Origin: Candidatus Zhuqueibacterota bacterium
GTDB taxonomy: Bacteria; Zhuqueibacterota; Zhuqueibacteria; Thermofontimicrobiales; Thiofontviventaceae
Direction: 5' to 3'
Assembly (NCBI GenBank): GCA_016926625.1
Contig: JAFGOE010000104.1
Span: forward strand, 1-37,667
DNA length: 37,667 nucleotides
The position numbers and the translations under genes were made by a program. The notes below the pieces were generated by a model. That model was not told where the DNA came from and made no database searches. It saw only the letters and a list, made by a program, of their open reading frames with translations. Position 1 is the first letter of the stretch. Each line of letters starts with the position of its first letter. Of the stretch, positions 17,134 to 25,427 are shown piece after piece.

Positions 17134-18240
17134 ATGGAAAAACATCTCATCTTCATATTCTTTTTCTCTTTTCTTTTATTCTATCGCTGCTCAGATGATT
17201 CATCCAAATTACAATCGTTCGAAGCCGATAATGAGCAAATCGTGTACTCCGGACGAATCGATTTCTCGGATGCCAAAAAGATACGCCTTTCCGGCTCGGC
17301 CTCCTATTTTACGTACCGGTTTAAAGGGACGGTGTGTGAGGTCGGCCTGCGCGATGAGCACAAATACGAGGGCTACAATATTATGTCAGTCATCATCGAC
17401 GGCCGGGATGCGGGTCGCATACAAACATCAAGTAAATGCACCTTCTATCCCATCGCCAGAGGATTGGACGACGGTGAGCATACCGTGATGGTCAGTAAGG
17501 CCACGGAAGCGCAGAACGGATACGTCGAGTTTGTGGGACTGCGCTGCGAGAAATTAATTTCGCCCCCGCCGCGTCCGTCGAGGAAGATCGAGTTTATCGG
17601 TAATTCGATTACCTGCGGTTACGGGATGAACTTTGCGGACATACCCTGCGATGCTGGCGAGTGGTATTCGCAGCATGATGCGTATTATGCGTACGGCCCT
17701 CTCATTGCCCGGGAACTTGATGCCGACTGGCTGCTGAGTGCGGTGTCGGGTATCGGGATCTCGAGAAATTGGAGCACTCCGGGTCCGACCATGCCTGAGG
17801 TGTATCATAATACCTATATGAATACCGATTCATTGACGCTGTGGGACTTTACAAGCTATGTGCCCGATCTGGTATCCATCTGCCTCGGTACGAACGATTT
17901 CTCCGACGGAGGGGAAAAGGAGCCGCGTGTCGAGCTGGATTCGACGGCGTTTGTGACAGGTTACATCGATTTTGTTAAACGGGTCCGTTCACATTATCAC
18001 GAGGCGACCATCTGCCTGCTGACCAGTCCCCTGCTCTCAGGCCAAAAAGCACTGAGCTTAAAACGCTACCTGAACGCCGTCATCCATGAACTGAAGCAAA
18101 CATCAGACGAGGACAAAATTCATCTGTTCGAATTTTCGGCTGTCTACGCCAGCGGTTGTTCGGGTCACCCATCCAAACAGGAGCAGATACAGATCGCATC
18201 GCAGTTGCTGCCTTTTTTCAAACAGGTCATGAATTGGTGA
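17134..18240 (+). CDS. Exported CE2-like SGNH carbohydrate esterase (deacetylase)
   Basis: 368 residues from ATG 17134. An upstream in-frame start at 17065 would code through the repeat block, while 17134 has AGGAG at good spacing and opens directly into a hydrophobic export segment (MEKHLIFIFFFSFLLF). Residues about 40-140 form the N-terminal jelly-roll domain of the CE2 family. The SGNH domain follows: EFIGNSITCGYG with S158 as nucleophile, VSGIGIS, CLGTNDF, and SGHPS with H345. Absence of the usual Asp two residues before the His is typical of CE2. The family removes acetyl groups from xylan or mannan. A cysteine at FYRCSDD might be a lipid anchor site, but Arg at -1 is a poor lipobox. Confidence 0.82.
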   Translation: MEKHLIFIFFFSFLLFYRCSDDSSKLQSFEADNEQIVYSGRIDFSDAKKIRLSGSASYFTYRFKGTVCEVGLRDEHKYEGYNIMSVIIDGRDAGRIQTSSKCTFYPIARGLDDGEHTVMVSKATEAQNGYVEFVGLRCEKLISPPPRPSRKIEFIGNSITCGYGMNFADIPCDAGEWYSQHDAYYAYGPLIARELDADWLLSAVSGIGISRNWSTPGPTMPEVYHNTYMNTDSLTLWDFTSYVPDLVSICLGTNDFSDGGEKEPRVELDSTAFVTGYIDFVKRVRSHYHEATICLLTSPLLSGQKALSLKRYLNAVIHELKQTSDEDKIHLFEFSAVYASGCSGHPSKQEQIQIASQLLPFFKQVMNW

Positions 18241-18640
<400 letters not shown>

Positions 18641-20488
18641 ATGAAATTTAATCATGTGATCCAGGTGCTGTTTATCTTGTTTTCATCCAGCGTACTAACG
18701 GTACATGCATTTTCGCAGAGCTCTTCGGTGTTTAAAAATTTTGTCACGGTACAGGGTGATCGGTTGATGGATGGAGATCAGGAGTATCGATTCGTATCGT
18801 TCAACGTCCCCAATCTTCATTGCATCGAGGATAATATGGTGTTCGAGGAAACGAACGCATGGCGATTGCCGAATAAATTTGAAATTGATGATGCATTGAA
18901 ATCGATCGACATGTTAGGCGGACAGGTGGTAAGAATCTACACCTTAACGGTGAAGCGGGACGATGATGCGCCTGAGATAGAGCGATACGTTCTGGGACCC
19001 GGCGAGTTTAATGAAGAGGCGTTTGTCGCACTCGACCAGATTTTGGCTTCGGCGAATGAGATCGGCGTGCGGCTCATCATTCCGTTCGTGGACAATTGGA
19101 GCTGGATGGGTGGCATCGCCGAGTACGCTGGTTTTAGAGGGAAAAGGGCACACGAGTTCTGGACCGACAAGCAGCTCAAGAGTGATTTCAAGAAGACGCT
19201 CGAATTCGTGATCAATCGGACGAACACGATCAGCGGAATCAAATACAAGGACGACAGGGCCATTCTGGCCTGGGAAACGGGAAATGAGCTTAAGGATTGT
19301 CCTGATGCATGGACAGTCGAGATGGCGAAGTACATCAAGAAGCTGGATAAAAATCATCTGCTGATCGATGGTTATCATACCAATAAACTGCGTATCGAAT
19401 CGGTCGAGAATCCGTTTGTCGATATTGTGACCACGCATCATTACGAGCAAAATCCGATGGACATGCAGCACAATATTTTGACCAGTGCGCAGAAAGCGAA
19501 AGGCAGGAAGCCTTATCTGGTCGGTGAATTCGGATGGCTGTATCCGTCGGCTTTGATCGCCATGCTCGATGAGATTATTAAAGAACCGACGATCTGTGGA
19601 GCTCTGATCTGGAGTCTCCGTTTCCATAATCGGGATGGCGGATTCTATCGTCACTCGGAACCGGCGATTGGGGGACTATTCAAGGCGTATCATTTTCCGG
19701 GCTTTTTATCCGGACATCCGAATGCGGAGATCGAGACGTTTGAGGTAATGCGCGCCAAGGCGTTTGCGATCCGGGGAATGGAAGTCCCGCCGTTGCCTGC
19801 TCCTGAACCACCGGTGATGCTGCCATCGATGTCTGCATCATCCCTTGTCTGGCAGGGATCGGCAGGTGCTTCAGGGTACGACGTCGAGAGGTCGACCACC
19901 CCTGAAGGGCCGTGGACCGTGGTAGCGCATGGCATCGACGACGCTTCGGTGGCGTATCGACCCCTGTTCAATGACGTGTCGGTCGAGGTCGGTAAAATCT
20001 ACTATTACCGTGTACGCGCAATGAATAGTTCGGGTTTTTCAGAGCCATCAAACGTTATCGGTCCCATCGAAGTGACGCAGCTTCAGCATCAGGACGAAGT
20101 ATCCAATTTCGGAAAGATGTACAGTCATAAGGGCGAATTCGTTTATCGCACAGATAACGCGCGGCAGACGAAAGAGGACATGAATCGGATCGAAGGGGGT
20201 AAAGGGAGCGAGCTGGTTTATTTTGTGCCGGGCGAGATGATGGGATTTAGAATTTACACCTTCTCAGAATATGAGGAGCCAACGCTGGAGATCAAAATTT
20301 CTGAAGATGGAATTCATTATACAGATGCAGAGTATGATCCTGTCAATTACTTCATCGGCGCACTCGACTACGGCTACCTGGTGCCGATGCTCTATTCGAT
20401 GGATAGCGTGAAGGGTTCGAAAAAATTCATCAAGATCCTGTTTAACAAAAAGACGCAGATCGGTCGGGTGGAGATAGATTACAGGTGA
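18641..20488 (+). CDS. Exported GH5-type beta-mannanase-like hydrolase with FN3 and C-terminal module
   Basis: 615 residues from ATG 18641, preferred over 18614 because GAGGAA lies about seven bases upstream and a standard signal peptide (MKFNHVIQVLFILFSSSVL, cleavage near HAFSQ) follows. Residues about 30-370 form the GH5 clan-A barrel: AWETGNELKDCP with E216 as acid/base and LVGEFGW with E296 as nucleophile, in the layout of mannan endo-1,4-beta-mannosidases. A fibronectin III domain spans about 385-480 (YDVERSTTPEGPW ... YYYRVRAMNSSGFSEPSN). The last 120 residues are a beta-rich module I cannot name, perhaps carbohydrate binding. It would cut internal beta-linkages of mannan or a related glucan outside the cytoplasm. 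A strong terminator follows at 20565. Confidence 0.8.
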   Translation: MKFNHVIQVLFILFSSSVLTVHAFSQSSSVFKNFVTVQGDRLMDGDQEYRFVSFNVPNLHCIEDNMVFEETNAWRLPNKFEIDDALKSIDMLGGQVVRIYTLTVKRDDDAPEIERYVLGPGEFNEEAFVALDQILASANEIGVRLIIPFVDNWSWMGGIAEYAGFRGKRAHEFWTDKQLKSDFKKTLEFVINRTNTISGIKYKDDRAILAWETGNELKDCPDAWTVEMAKYIKKLDKNHLLIDGYHTNKLRIESVENPFVDIVTTHHYEQNPMDMQHNILTSAQKAKGRKPYLVGEFGWLYPSALIAMLDEIIKEPTICGALIWSLRFHNRDGGFYRHSEPAIGGLFKAYHFPGFLSGHPNAEIETFEVMRAKAFAIRGMEVPPLPAPEPPVMLPSMSASSLVWQGSAGASGYDVERSTTPEGPWTVVAHGIDDASVAYRPLFNDVSVEVGKIYYYRVRAMNSSGFSEPSNVIGPIEVTQLQHQDEVSNFGKMYSHKGEFVYRTDNARQTKEDMNRIEGGKGSELVYFVPGEMMGFRIYTFSEYEEPTLEIKISEDGIHYTDAEYDPVNYFIGALDYGYLVPMLYSMDSVKGSKKFIKILFNKKTQIGRVEIDYR

Positions 20489-20564
20489 TAGTGAGCGGCT
20501 ATTATTCTTCTCATTGGTTTGATATATTGCATAGTTAACTGTCAGATGAACAAGTTCTAACGCT

Positions 20565-20604
20565 ACGTGCGATGCATCTTAGAGGTGTGTCGCACGTTTT
20601 TTTT
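20565..20604 (+). terminator. Strong intrinsic terminator after the GH5 gene
   Basis: ACGTGCGA (20565-20572) pairs with TCGCACGT (20590-20597). The stem continues inward with G-U and Watson-Crick pairs to a five-base loop, and a run of T (20597-20604) follows. It closes the carbohydrate region. Confidence 0.9.
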
Positions 20605-20695
20605 AGAATATAAAGCGGCTCATATCCCCTAAAAGTCCAATAGATGATACGAGTTTAGCGGTTGAAAAAAAATATCAAAAAAAATAAAAAAGTAG

Positions 20696-20733
20696 TTGAC
20701 TTTATCGATCGGAAGTCGTATCGTATTACGATA
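20696..20733 (+). promoter_or_regulatory. Promoter with palindromic operator for the toxin-antitoxin pair
   Basis: TTGACT (20696-20701), 17 bases, then TATCGT (20719-20724). The perfect palindrome TATCGTA-T-TACGATA (20719-20733) covers the -10 element. AbrB/MazE-type antitoxins bind such palindromes to repress their own operon, so autoregulation is the natural reading. GAAAGGA at 20741-20747 is the ribosome binding site. Confidence 0.65.
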
Positions 20734-20756
20734 AACTTATCGAAAGGATTATTGTT

Positions 20757-20963
20757 ATGGAGTCCGTGACTATATCGACGAAGTATCAAGTCGTTATTCC
20801 CCGGCGGGTGAGAGACACTTTAAAACTTACGCCCGGTCAGAAGGTGCGTGTTATTATGTATGGAAACCGGATCGAGTTAATTCCGGAGCGAGACATCTTA
20901 GAGATGCGTGGATTTTTAAAAGGGATTGATACGGAATTCGAGAGAGAGGAGGATAGGATTTGA
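20757..20963 (+). CDS. AbrB/MazE-family antitoxin
   Basis: 68 residues. A swapped-hairpin SpoVT/AbrB DNA-binding domain fills residues 3-47 (TISTKYQVVIPRRVRDTLKLTPGQKV ends in the VRVIMYGNRIELIP strand pair). The acidic tail (GIDTEFEREEDRI) would wrap and inhibit the toxin. The last four bases overlap the next start, the usual layout of type II toxin-antitoxin operons. It should bind the palindrome over its own promoter. The family assignment is firm; the cognate pairing is inferred from overlap. Confidence 0.88.
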   Translation: MESVTISTKYQVVIPRRVRDTLKLTPGQKVRVIMYGNRIELIPERDILEMRGFLKGIDTEFEREEDRI

Positions 20964-21331
20964 ATTTAGTCGATTCATCCGGCTGGTTAGAATATTTTGC
21001 TGATGGCAAAAACGCGACCATTTTTACCGAACCTCTTCAAAACGTAGCTGAGCTTATCGTACCCACGATTTGTTTATACGAGGTATTCAAAGTCGTCTTG
21101 CGCGAACGAAACGAAGATGATGCGATCAGGGCGATTGCGTTGATGCATCAGGGTAAGATAATTGAGCTGACGTCTGAGATCGCGATTCAAGCAGCACGGC
21201 ATTGTGTGGAGCATAAAATTCCTATGGCGGACAGCATCGTCCTGACCATTGCGAAAATGTACAATGCCACACTCTGGACAGAGGATAAAGATTTCAGGAA
21301 TATTGAAGGAGTGAAGTATTTTAGTAAATAA
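20960..21331 (+). CDS. VapC-family PIN-domain ribonuclease toxin
   Basis: 123 residues with a TTG start that overlaps the antitoxin stop by four bases (TTGA); GGAGGAT lies just upstream. The PIN active-site acids are D5 (VDSSGW), E41 (YEV), D91 (MADS) and D109/D111 (TEDKDF), the full set for a metal-dependent RNase. VapC toxins cut specific RNAs, often tRNA, when freed from antitoxin. Length is normal for the family. Pairing of a PIN toxin with an AbrB-type antitoxin is common. Confidence 0.88.
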   Translation: MNLVDSSGWLEYFADGKNATIFTEPLQNVAELIVPTICLYEVFKVVLRERNEDDAIRAIALMHQGKIIELTSEIAIQAARHCVEHKIPMADSIVLTIAKMYNATLWTEDKDFRNIEGVKYFSK

Positions 21332-21602
21332 ATTAGGTTGTTTATACTGCTAATATCCAACTAATTTTAACGATAAGCATTGCAGCTGCCCGAATAATCT
21401 ATCAAGAAAGATATAAATTTTACCTTAAGTTTTTATAGTCTTGCAAATCGGTTAGAAAATCAGGGGAACGTTACCTCCATTCGTATCAAACAGAAATAGA
21501 AAATGAGCCGCTTTATTGATCTTTAACCGACTAGAAACGTATAAACATTAATTATAAATAATGTAAATAAGTTTTTATTTAAATATATCGGACATTCATA
21601 AA

Positions 21603-23528
21603 ATGAATAAATTATTAGAAATAATCAATAATTATTATAGAACACAAAATGGTGATAGAAGGCACGAGAGGAGCGATGATGATTGTGAGCTATTACAATC
21701 GATCCTCAACAGTTTGGCCGAGGGAGTGATCATCGCCGATCTGAATGGAAAATTTCTATTTTTCAACCCTGTCGCCGAAAAAATATTAGGCCTGGGATCT
21801 GTCGACGTTTCCTCCGCAGAATGGTCTGATGCCTATGGCTGTTACTATCCGGATACGATGCAGCCGTTTCCGTCTGACTTGCTGCCGTTAGCGCGTGCCC
21901 TGAGGGGTGAAGAGTCGCATGATACCGTAATATATATCAAAAATCCGTTGAGGCCGAACGGCGTCTACATCAGTGTTTCTGGTAAGCCGCTGACGGATGA
22001 TAGCGGTTCTCTTCAGGGGGGGACCGTTGTCATCAGGGATATTACGGATCATATGCTGACTCTCAATGCTCTGAAGGATAGCGAGGAGAGAAGCAAGGCA
22101 CAATTCGCCGGCATACCCGTGCCGACCTATGTCTGGCAGCATAGAAATGATGATTTTGTTCTGATCGATTTCAATAAAGCTGCAGAGTCTTTTACGAATA
22201 ATAAAGTCAAAACTTTGCTCGGAAGCAAATTGAGTGAATTGTACCATCATTCTCCGGAAATTTTCGATGATGTTTATCGATGTTACAGTGAACAGTCGAT
22301 TATCAGTCACGAAATGCGTTATCGTTTCTTAAGTTTCGATCAGGAAAAGTTCTTGAAGGTATGGTATGCTTACGTTCCGCCCGATCTGGTTATGGTGCAT
22401 ACCGAGGATATATCGAAAAGCAAAGCCGCTGAAAAGGATCTGCGAAAGCTGTATAATGCGGTGGAACAGACTGGCGATACTGTTTTTATTACCGATAAGA
22501 AGGGAATCATCGAATATGTGAATTCAGCATTTGAGGAAACGACGGGTTATAACCGGTTCGAGGCGCTGGGTAGAACACCGGCGATCTTAAAATCGGGGAT
22601 GCATGAGCCTGGTTTCTACGAAAATCTGTGGAACACCGTCAGAGAGGGTAAAGCGTATCGCGGGACGATCATCAATAAAAAGAAGAATGGTGAACTCTAC
22701 TGGAGTGAACAGACGATTACCCCGATGAAGGACGAAGATATCGATGATACGAAGTATGTTTCTGTGCTCAAAGACATTACGGATTTAAGAAAGCAACAGG
22801 AACAGGAATTCCAACTGCGCCTTGCCCGAGAGGTTCAGCAGCGCTTGTATAAAATCCATATTGAGGTTCCGGGATACGATATCGCGGCAAGCACACACTC
22901 GGCAGTGGAGACCAGTGGTGATTATTTCGATTATTTCTTACTGCCCGATGGATGTCTGGGAATCGTTATCTGCGATGTCGCCGGTCACGGCATCGGTCCT
23001 GCCATCATCATGTCATCAACACGAGCATATATGCGCGCCTTCGCAAAGGTTGAATCCGATCCGGGTGTATTGCTTACATGGGTTAACAAGGAGTTGGAGA
23101 ACGACCTTGATGATGAACAATATGTGACCATGATTCTGGCACGTCTCGATTTCGAAAAGAATCGTATCGACTATGCGAGCGCTGGCCACCTGCCATTCTA
23201 TGTGGTTAATCATGTTGGTGAGGTGAGACATACAATGGAGAGCATGAGCATCCCACTTGGGATCATGAAGGATTACGAGTTTACGACCAGTGACCGGGTT
23301 GATCTGATGAAGGATGATATTTTACTTTTCTTGACTGACGGTATCATGGAAGCCGAGAATATAGATGATGATCAATTTGGTCTCGAGGGAGCTTTGGATG
23401 TGGTGAAGAGTAACCTTAAATCGAGCGCTGCGGAGATCATGCAACATCTCTACAGACAAGTGCGCGAATTCATGGGAAGCAGACCGCAGGAAGATGATAT
23501 CACGTCGATTGTGTGTAAGGTGAAGTGA
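21603..23528 (+). CDS. PAS-sensor SpoIIE-type PP2C serine phosphatase
   Basis: 641 residues, no membrane segment. Three PAS domains: about 25-150 (NSLAEGVIIADLNGKFLFFNP), 160-270, and 280-395 (GDTVFITDKKGIIEYVNSAF). Then a short coiled linker (KQQEQEFQLRLAREVQQRLYK) and a SpoIIE phosphatase domain from about 405 with metal-binding D440 (GDYFDY), D458 (CDVAGHG), D579 (TDGIMEA) and D631/D632 (EDDITSIV). Proteins of this type dephosphorylate STAS anti-anti-sigma factors and so steer partner-switching control. No anti-sigma kinase or STAS gene lies nearby, so its target is elsewhere. The start is uncertain because no clear ribosome binding site precedes ATG 21603. Confidence 0.88.
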   Translation: MNKLLEIINNYYRTQNGDRRHERSDDDCELLQSILNSLAEGVIIADLNGKFLFFNPVAEKILGLGSVDVSSAEWSDAYGCYYPDTMQPFPSDLLPLARALRGEESHDTVIYIKNPLRPNGVYISVSGKPLTDDSGSLQGGTVVIRDITDHMLTLNALKDSEERSKAQFAGIPVPTYVWQHRNDDFVLIDFNKAAESFTNNKVKTLLGSKLSELYHHSPEIFDDVYRCYSEQSIISHEMRYRFLSFDQEKFLKVWYAYVPPDLVMVHTEDISKSKAAEKDLRKLYNAVEQTGDTVFITDKKGIIEYVNSAFEETTGYNRFEALGRTPAILKSGMHEPGFYENLWNTVREGKAYRGTIINKKKNGELYWSEQTITPMKDEDIDDTKYVSVLKDITDLRKQQEQEFQLRLAREVQQRLYKIHIEVPGYDIAASTHSAVETSGDYFDYFLLPDGCLGIVICDVAGHGIGPAIIMSSTRAYMRAFAKVESDPGVLLTWVNKELENDLDDEQYVTMILARLDFEKNRIDYASAGHLPFYVVNHVGEVRHTMESMSIPLGIMKDYEFTTSDRVDLMKDDILLFLTDGIMEAENIDDDQFGLEGALDVVKSNLKSSAAEIMQHLYRQVREFMGSRPQEDDITSIVCKVK

Positions 23529-23718
23529 TTGGGTGATAGTTTCTTTTTCTTTTCTTCGTGTGCTCAGCTTTCTAGAGAGCAGGTAGTGGCCTTGCTTCTT
23601 TTTGTCTAAAAAAGATTCAATCAGACATAAAAAAAATATTGATTAAATCCAATAAATTTCATATATTTAGTATAGACTTTAAATTTGTTCAAGACGACCT
23701 GAAACACCAGTTAAAATT

Positions 23719-23922
23719 GTGGATAAATATAAGATAAATAAATCAGCATTTTCTATCGGCGATATTCACGATGATGATGAGACAAAAGAATATTGGCTCT
23801 CGAAATCTCCTCAAGAACGAGTGCTTGCTATCGAAATAATGAGAGAGATAATTTATGGCTACAATTCATCTACCGACCGACTTCAAAGATTTTTTGAAGC
23901 TGCTGAACTCAAGAAAAGTTAA
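23719..23922 (+). CDS. Small protein paired with a nucleotidyltransferase, possible antitoxin
   Basis: 67 residues from a GTG start with only a weak ribosome binding site. It is soluble and charged: SIGDIHDDDETKEYW, then a helix-rich ERVLAIEIMREIIYGY, ending in RLQRFFEAAELKKS. Small proteins of this look (IHDxxDxxEYW...RLQRFF) are often found directly before nucleotidyltransferases like the next gene, but I know no named family or proven function. The last 68 bases overlap the next gene in another frame, implying tight coupling. An antitoxin or nucleotidyltransferase accessory role is inference only. Confidence 0.65.
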   Translation: MDKYKINKSAFSIGDIHDDDETKEYWLSKSPQERVLAIEIMREIIYGYNSSTDRLQRFFEAAELKKS

Positions 23923-24304
23923 ATATTTATTAGTCGGCGGATATGCTGTGGGATATCATGGTTATCCACGAGCGACAGCTGATATGGACATTTGGATTTC
24001 GACAGAATCCCTAAATGTAACAAATGTCATAAACGTCATTAACGAGTTCGGTTTTAATGATCCTGAATTATCTGCTTCACTTTTTACAAAGTATAAAAAG
24101 ATGGTGCGCATGGGATTACCACCCATTCGAATTGAAGTTCTGAGCACCATCGATGGCGTTGAGTTTTCTGAATGTTATGACAGTAGAATAATCGATGAAA
24201 TCGACGGAGTAATGATTAATATCATCGATCTTAATCACTTAAAGAAAAATAAAAAAGCAAGCGGTCGTTTAATCGATCTGGCTGATCTGGAAAAATTACC
24301 CTGA
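23855..24304 (+). CDS. Minimal nucleotidyltransferase-fold protein (toxin-like)
   Basis: 149 residues. LLVGGYAVGYHGYPRATADMDIWI carries the polymerase-beta-type signature: G28-G29 followed by D43-x-D45. This is the fold of the AbiEii/MNT-like nucleotidyltransferases, which transfer nucleotides to tRNA or to a protein partner and often act as toxins. ATG 23855 has GAGAGAG upstream, inside the preceding gene. The C-terminal half (IIDLNHLKKNKKASGRLIDLADLEKL) is the conserved helical tail of this group. Activity and target are not shown by sequence. Confidence 0.8.
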   Translation: MATIHLPTDFKDFLKLLNSRKVKYLLVGGYAVGYHGYPRATADMDIWISTESLNVTNVINVINEFGFNDPELSASLFTKYKKMVRMGLPPIRIEVLSTIDGVEFSECYDSRIIDEIDGVMINIIDLNHLKKNKKASGRLIDLADLEKLP

Positions 24305-24342
24305 AGAAATCATTTTGTCTTGGGATTGGACAGTGGGGCTTC

Positions 24343-24440
24343 ATGTTCTTCTTTCTCTTCGTGCCCTTCTTTTCCTTCGTGTCCTTCGTGTTATCAGATT
24401 TTGGGGGATTTGGATTGTGCTCTGAGCTCTCTCTGTGCTT
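24343..24440. repeat. Dispersed CTTCGTG/CTCTGTG repeat, second locus
   Basis: Contains CTTCGTG units at about 24357-24390 followed by a CTCTGAGCTCTCTCTGTG segment. These are the same building blocks as the inverted array at 7262-7690, in the same strand sense as its right arm but with the two unit types in swapped order. It lies between the nucleotidyltransferase stop and tRNA-Arg. Confidence 0.65.
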
Positions 24441-24472
24441 AGATTATTTACGATCCTCCCCTCAAATAATCC

Positions 24473-24501
24473 TTGCATCTTAAAAATAAATTATTTATAT
24501 T
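24473..24501 (+). promoter_or_regulatory. Promoter of tRNA-Arg
   Basis: TTGCAT (24473-24478), 17 bases, TATATT (24496-24501), giving a start about 15 bases before the mature tRNA. The hexamers and spacing are identical to those before rimP at 25352-25380. Confidence 0.65.
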
Positions 24502-24522
24502 TTTAAATTTGGTGACACTGAC

Positions 24523-24595
24523 GCCCCCGTAGCTCAGAGGATAGAGCAGTGGTTTCCTAAACCATGTGTCGCAGGTTCGAGTCCTGCCTGGGGCA
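24523..24595 (+). tRNA. tRNA-Arg (anticodon CCT)
   Basis: Complete cloverleaf of 73 bases: acceptor GCCCCCG/CTGGGGC, D-arm GCTC/GAGC, anticodon stem GTGGT/ACCAT around loop TTCCTAA (anticodon CCT at 24556-24558), T-arm GCAGG-TTCGAGT-CCTGC, discriminator A24595. CCA is not encoded. One acceptor pair is a mismatch, C24528 opposite T24589. It reads AGG codons. Confidence 0.95.
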
Positions 24596-24658
24596 CACGA
24601 ATATAAATTGAGAAAATAACACATTCATTTTTTTATAGCAATAAGAGGATGATAAGAT

Positions 24659-25333
24659 ATGTTGAAACCTACGAAGCGATTGACAAAGAAGCAGATCAAG
24701 GAAGACAAGCTCGTCACAACATACTTCAAGGTGATGGATTATATCGAACAGAATCAGAAAATCGTGATCATCGGTACGGTGTCGATAATCGTAGTTGCGC
24801 TCGCCATCATTCTGTTCATGCGCAGCAAGCGAAATGCTGAATTGAGTGCGTCTCTGGAATTAACCAAGGCTCGCGTCGAGATCCAGCAGAATAATCTCGA
24901 AAGTGCTACCGACATACTGACCAGCCTGGTCGATAATTACAAGGGAACCGAGAACGCGGGTCGCGGCGTATTTTATCTCGGCAACATCAATTACAGTCAA
25001 GGCGACTTAGAAGCGGCCATGAAGTATTACAAGGATTATATTGATGATTATAAAGATAACGATATTTTAGCCAGTTCAGCCTATGCAGGGTTAGCGGCGT
25101 GTTACGAACAAAAAGGTGAATACCTGGAAGCGGCGAAAATTTACGAAAAGGCTGCCAGGGAATTTCCGAAAAACTTCCAGGCGCCCGAGCAGTTGATGGC
25201 GGCGGCTCGATGTTACCGACTGGCGAACGTGAAAAATAAAGCCCATGAAATATATCAGAAAGTCATCGATGACTATCCGAACTCTAATTTTAAGAAGGAT
25301 GCTGAAGTCTATGTCAGCATGCTACAAAGTTAA
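24659..25333 (+). CDS. Membrane-anchored tetratricopeptide repeat protein (YfgM-like)
   Basis: 224 residues, AGAGGAT site before ATG 24659. A basic cytoplasmic start (MLKPTKRLTKKQIKEDK) is followed by one membrane helix at about residues 41-60 (VIIGTVSIIVVALAIILFM) and a periplasmic TPR array (about 65-224) with repeats such as GVFYLGNINYSQGDLEAAM and AGLAACYEQKGEYLEAAKIY. The topology matches YfgM-type proteins, which associate with the Sec translocon and periplasmic chaperones. The precise role here is not known. It sits alone between tRNA-Arg and the rimP operon hairpin. Confidence 0.85.
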   Translation: MLKPTKRLTKKQIKEDKLVTTYFKVMDYIEQNQKIVIIGTVSIIVVALAIILFMRSKRNAELSASLELTKARVEIQQNNLESATDILTSLVDNYKGTENAGRGVFYLGNINYSQGDLEAAMKYYKDYIDDYKDNDILASSAYAGLAACYEQKGEYLEAAKIYEKAAREFPKNFQAPEQLMAAARCYRLANVKNKAHEIYQKVIDDYPNSNFKKDAEVYVSMLQS

Positions 25334-25351
25334 AATAAATATAAATTTTAC

Positions 25352-25380
25352 TTGCATTATAGGAAGAATTTTTTTATATT
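25352..25380 (+). promoter_or_regulatory. Promoter of the rimP-nusA-infB superoperon
   Basis: TTGCAT (25352-25357), 17 bases, TATATT (25375-25380), with transcription expected near 25387. The same two hexamers and spacing precede tRNA-Arg. The site lies within 50 bases of the TPR stop and just upstream of a terminator-like hairpin. Confidence 0.6.
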
Positions 25381-25390
25381 TATAATTCTG

Positions 25391-25417
25391 AAGTGGGTTT
25401 TTATACCCACTTTTTTA
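25391..25417 (+). terminator. Terminator-like hairpin between the TPR gene and rimP, possible leader attenuator
   Basis: AAGTGGGT (25391-25398), six-base loop, ACCCACTT (25405-25412), overlapping a six-T run. As a terminator it would end the TPR transcript. However, the promoter at 25352-25380 would start RNA just before the hairpin, placing it at the very 5' end of the nusA operon message. Confidence 0.75.
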
Positions 25418-25427
25418 TTAGATTATC

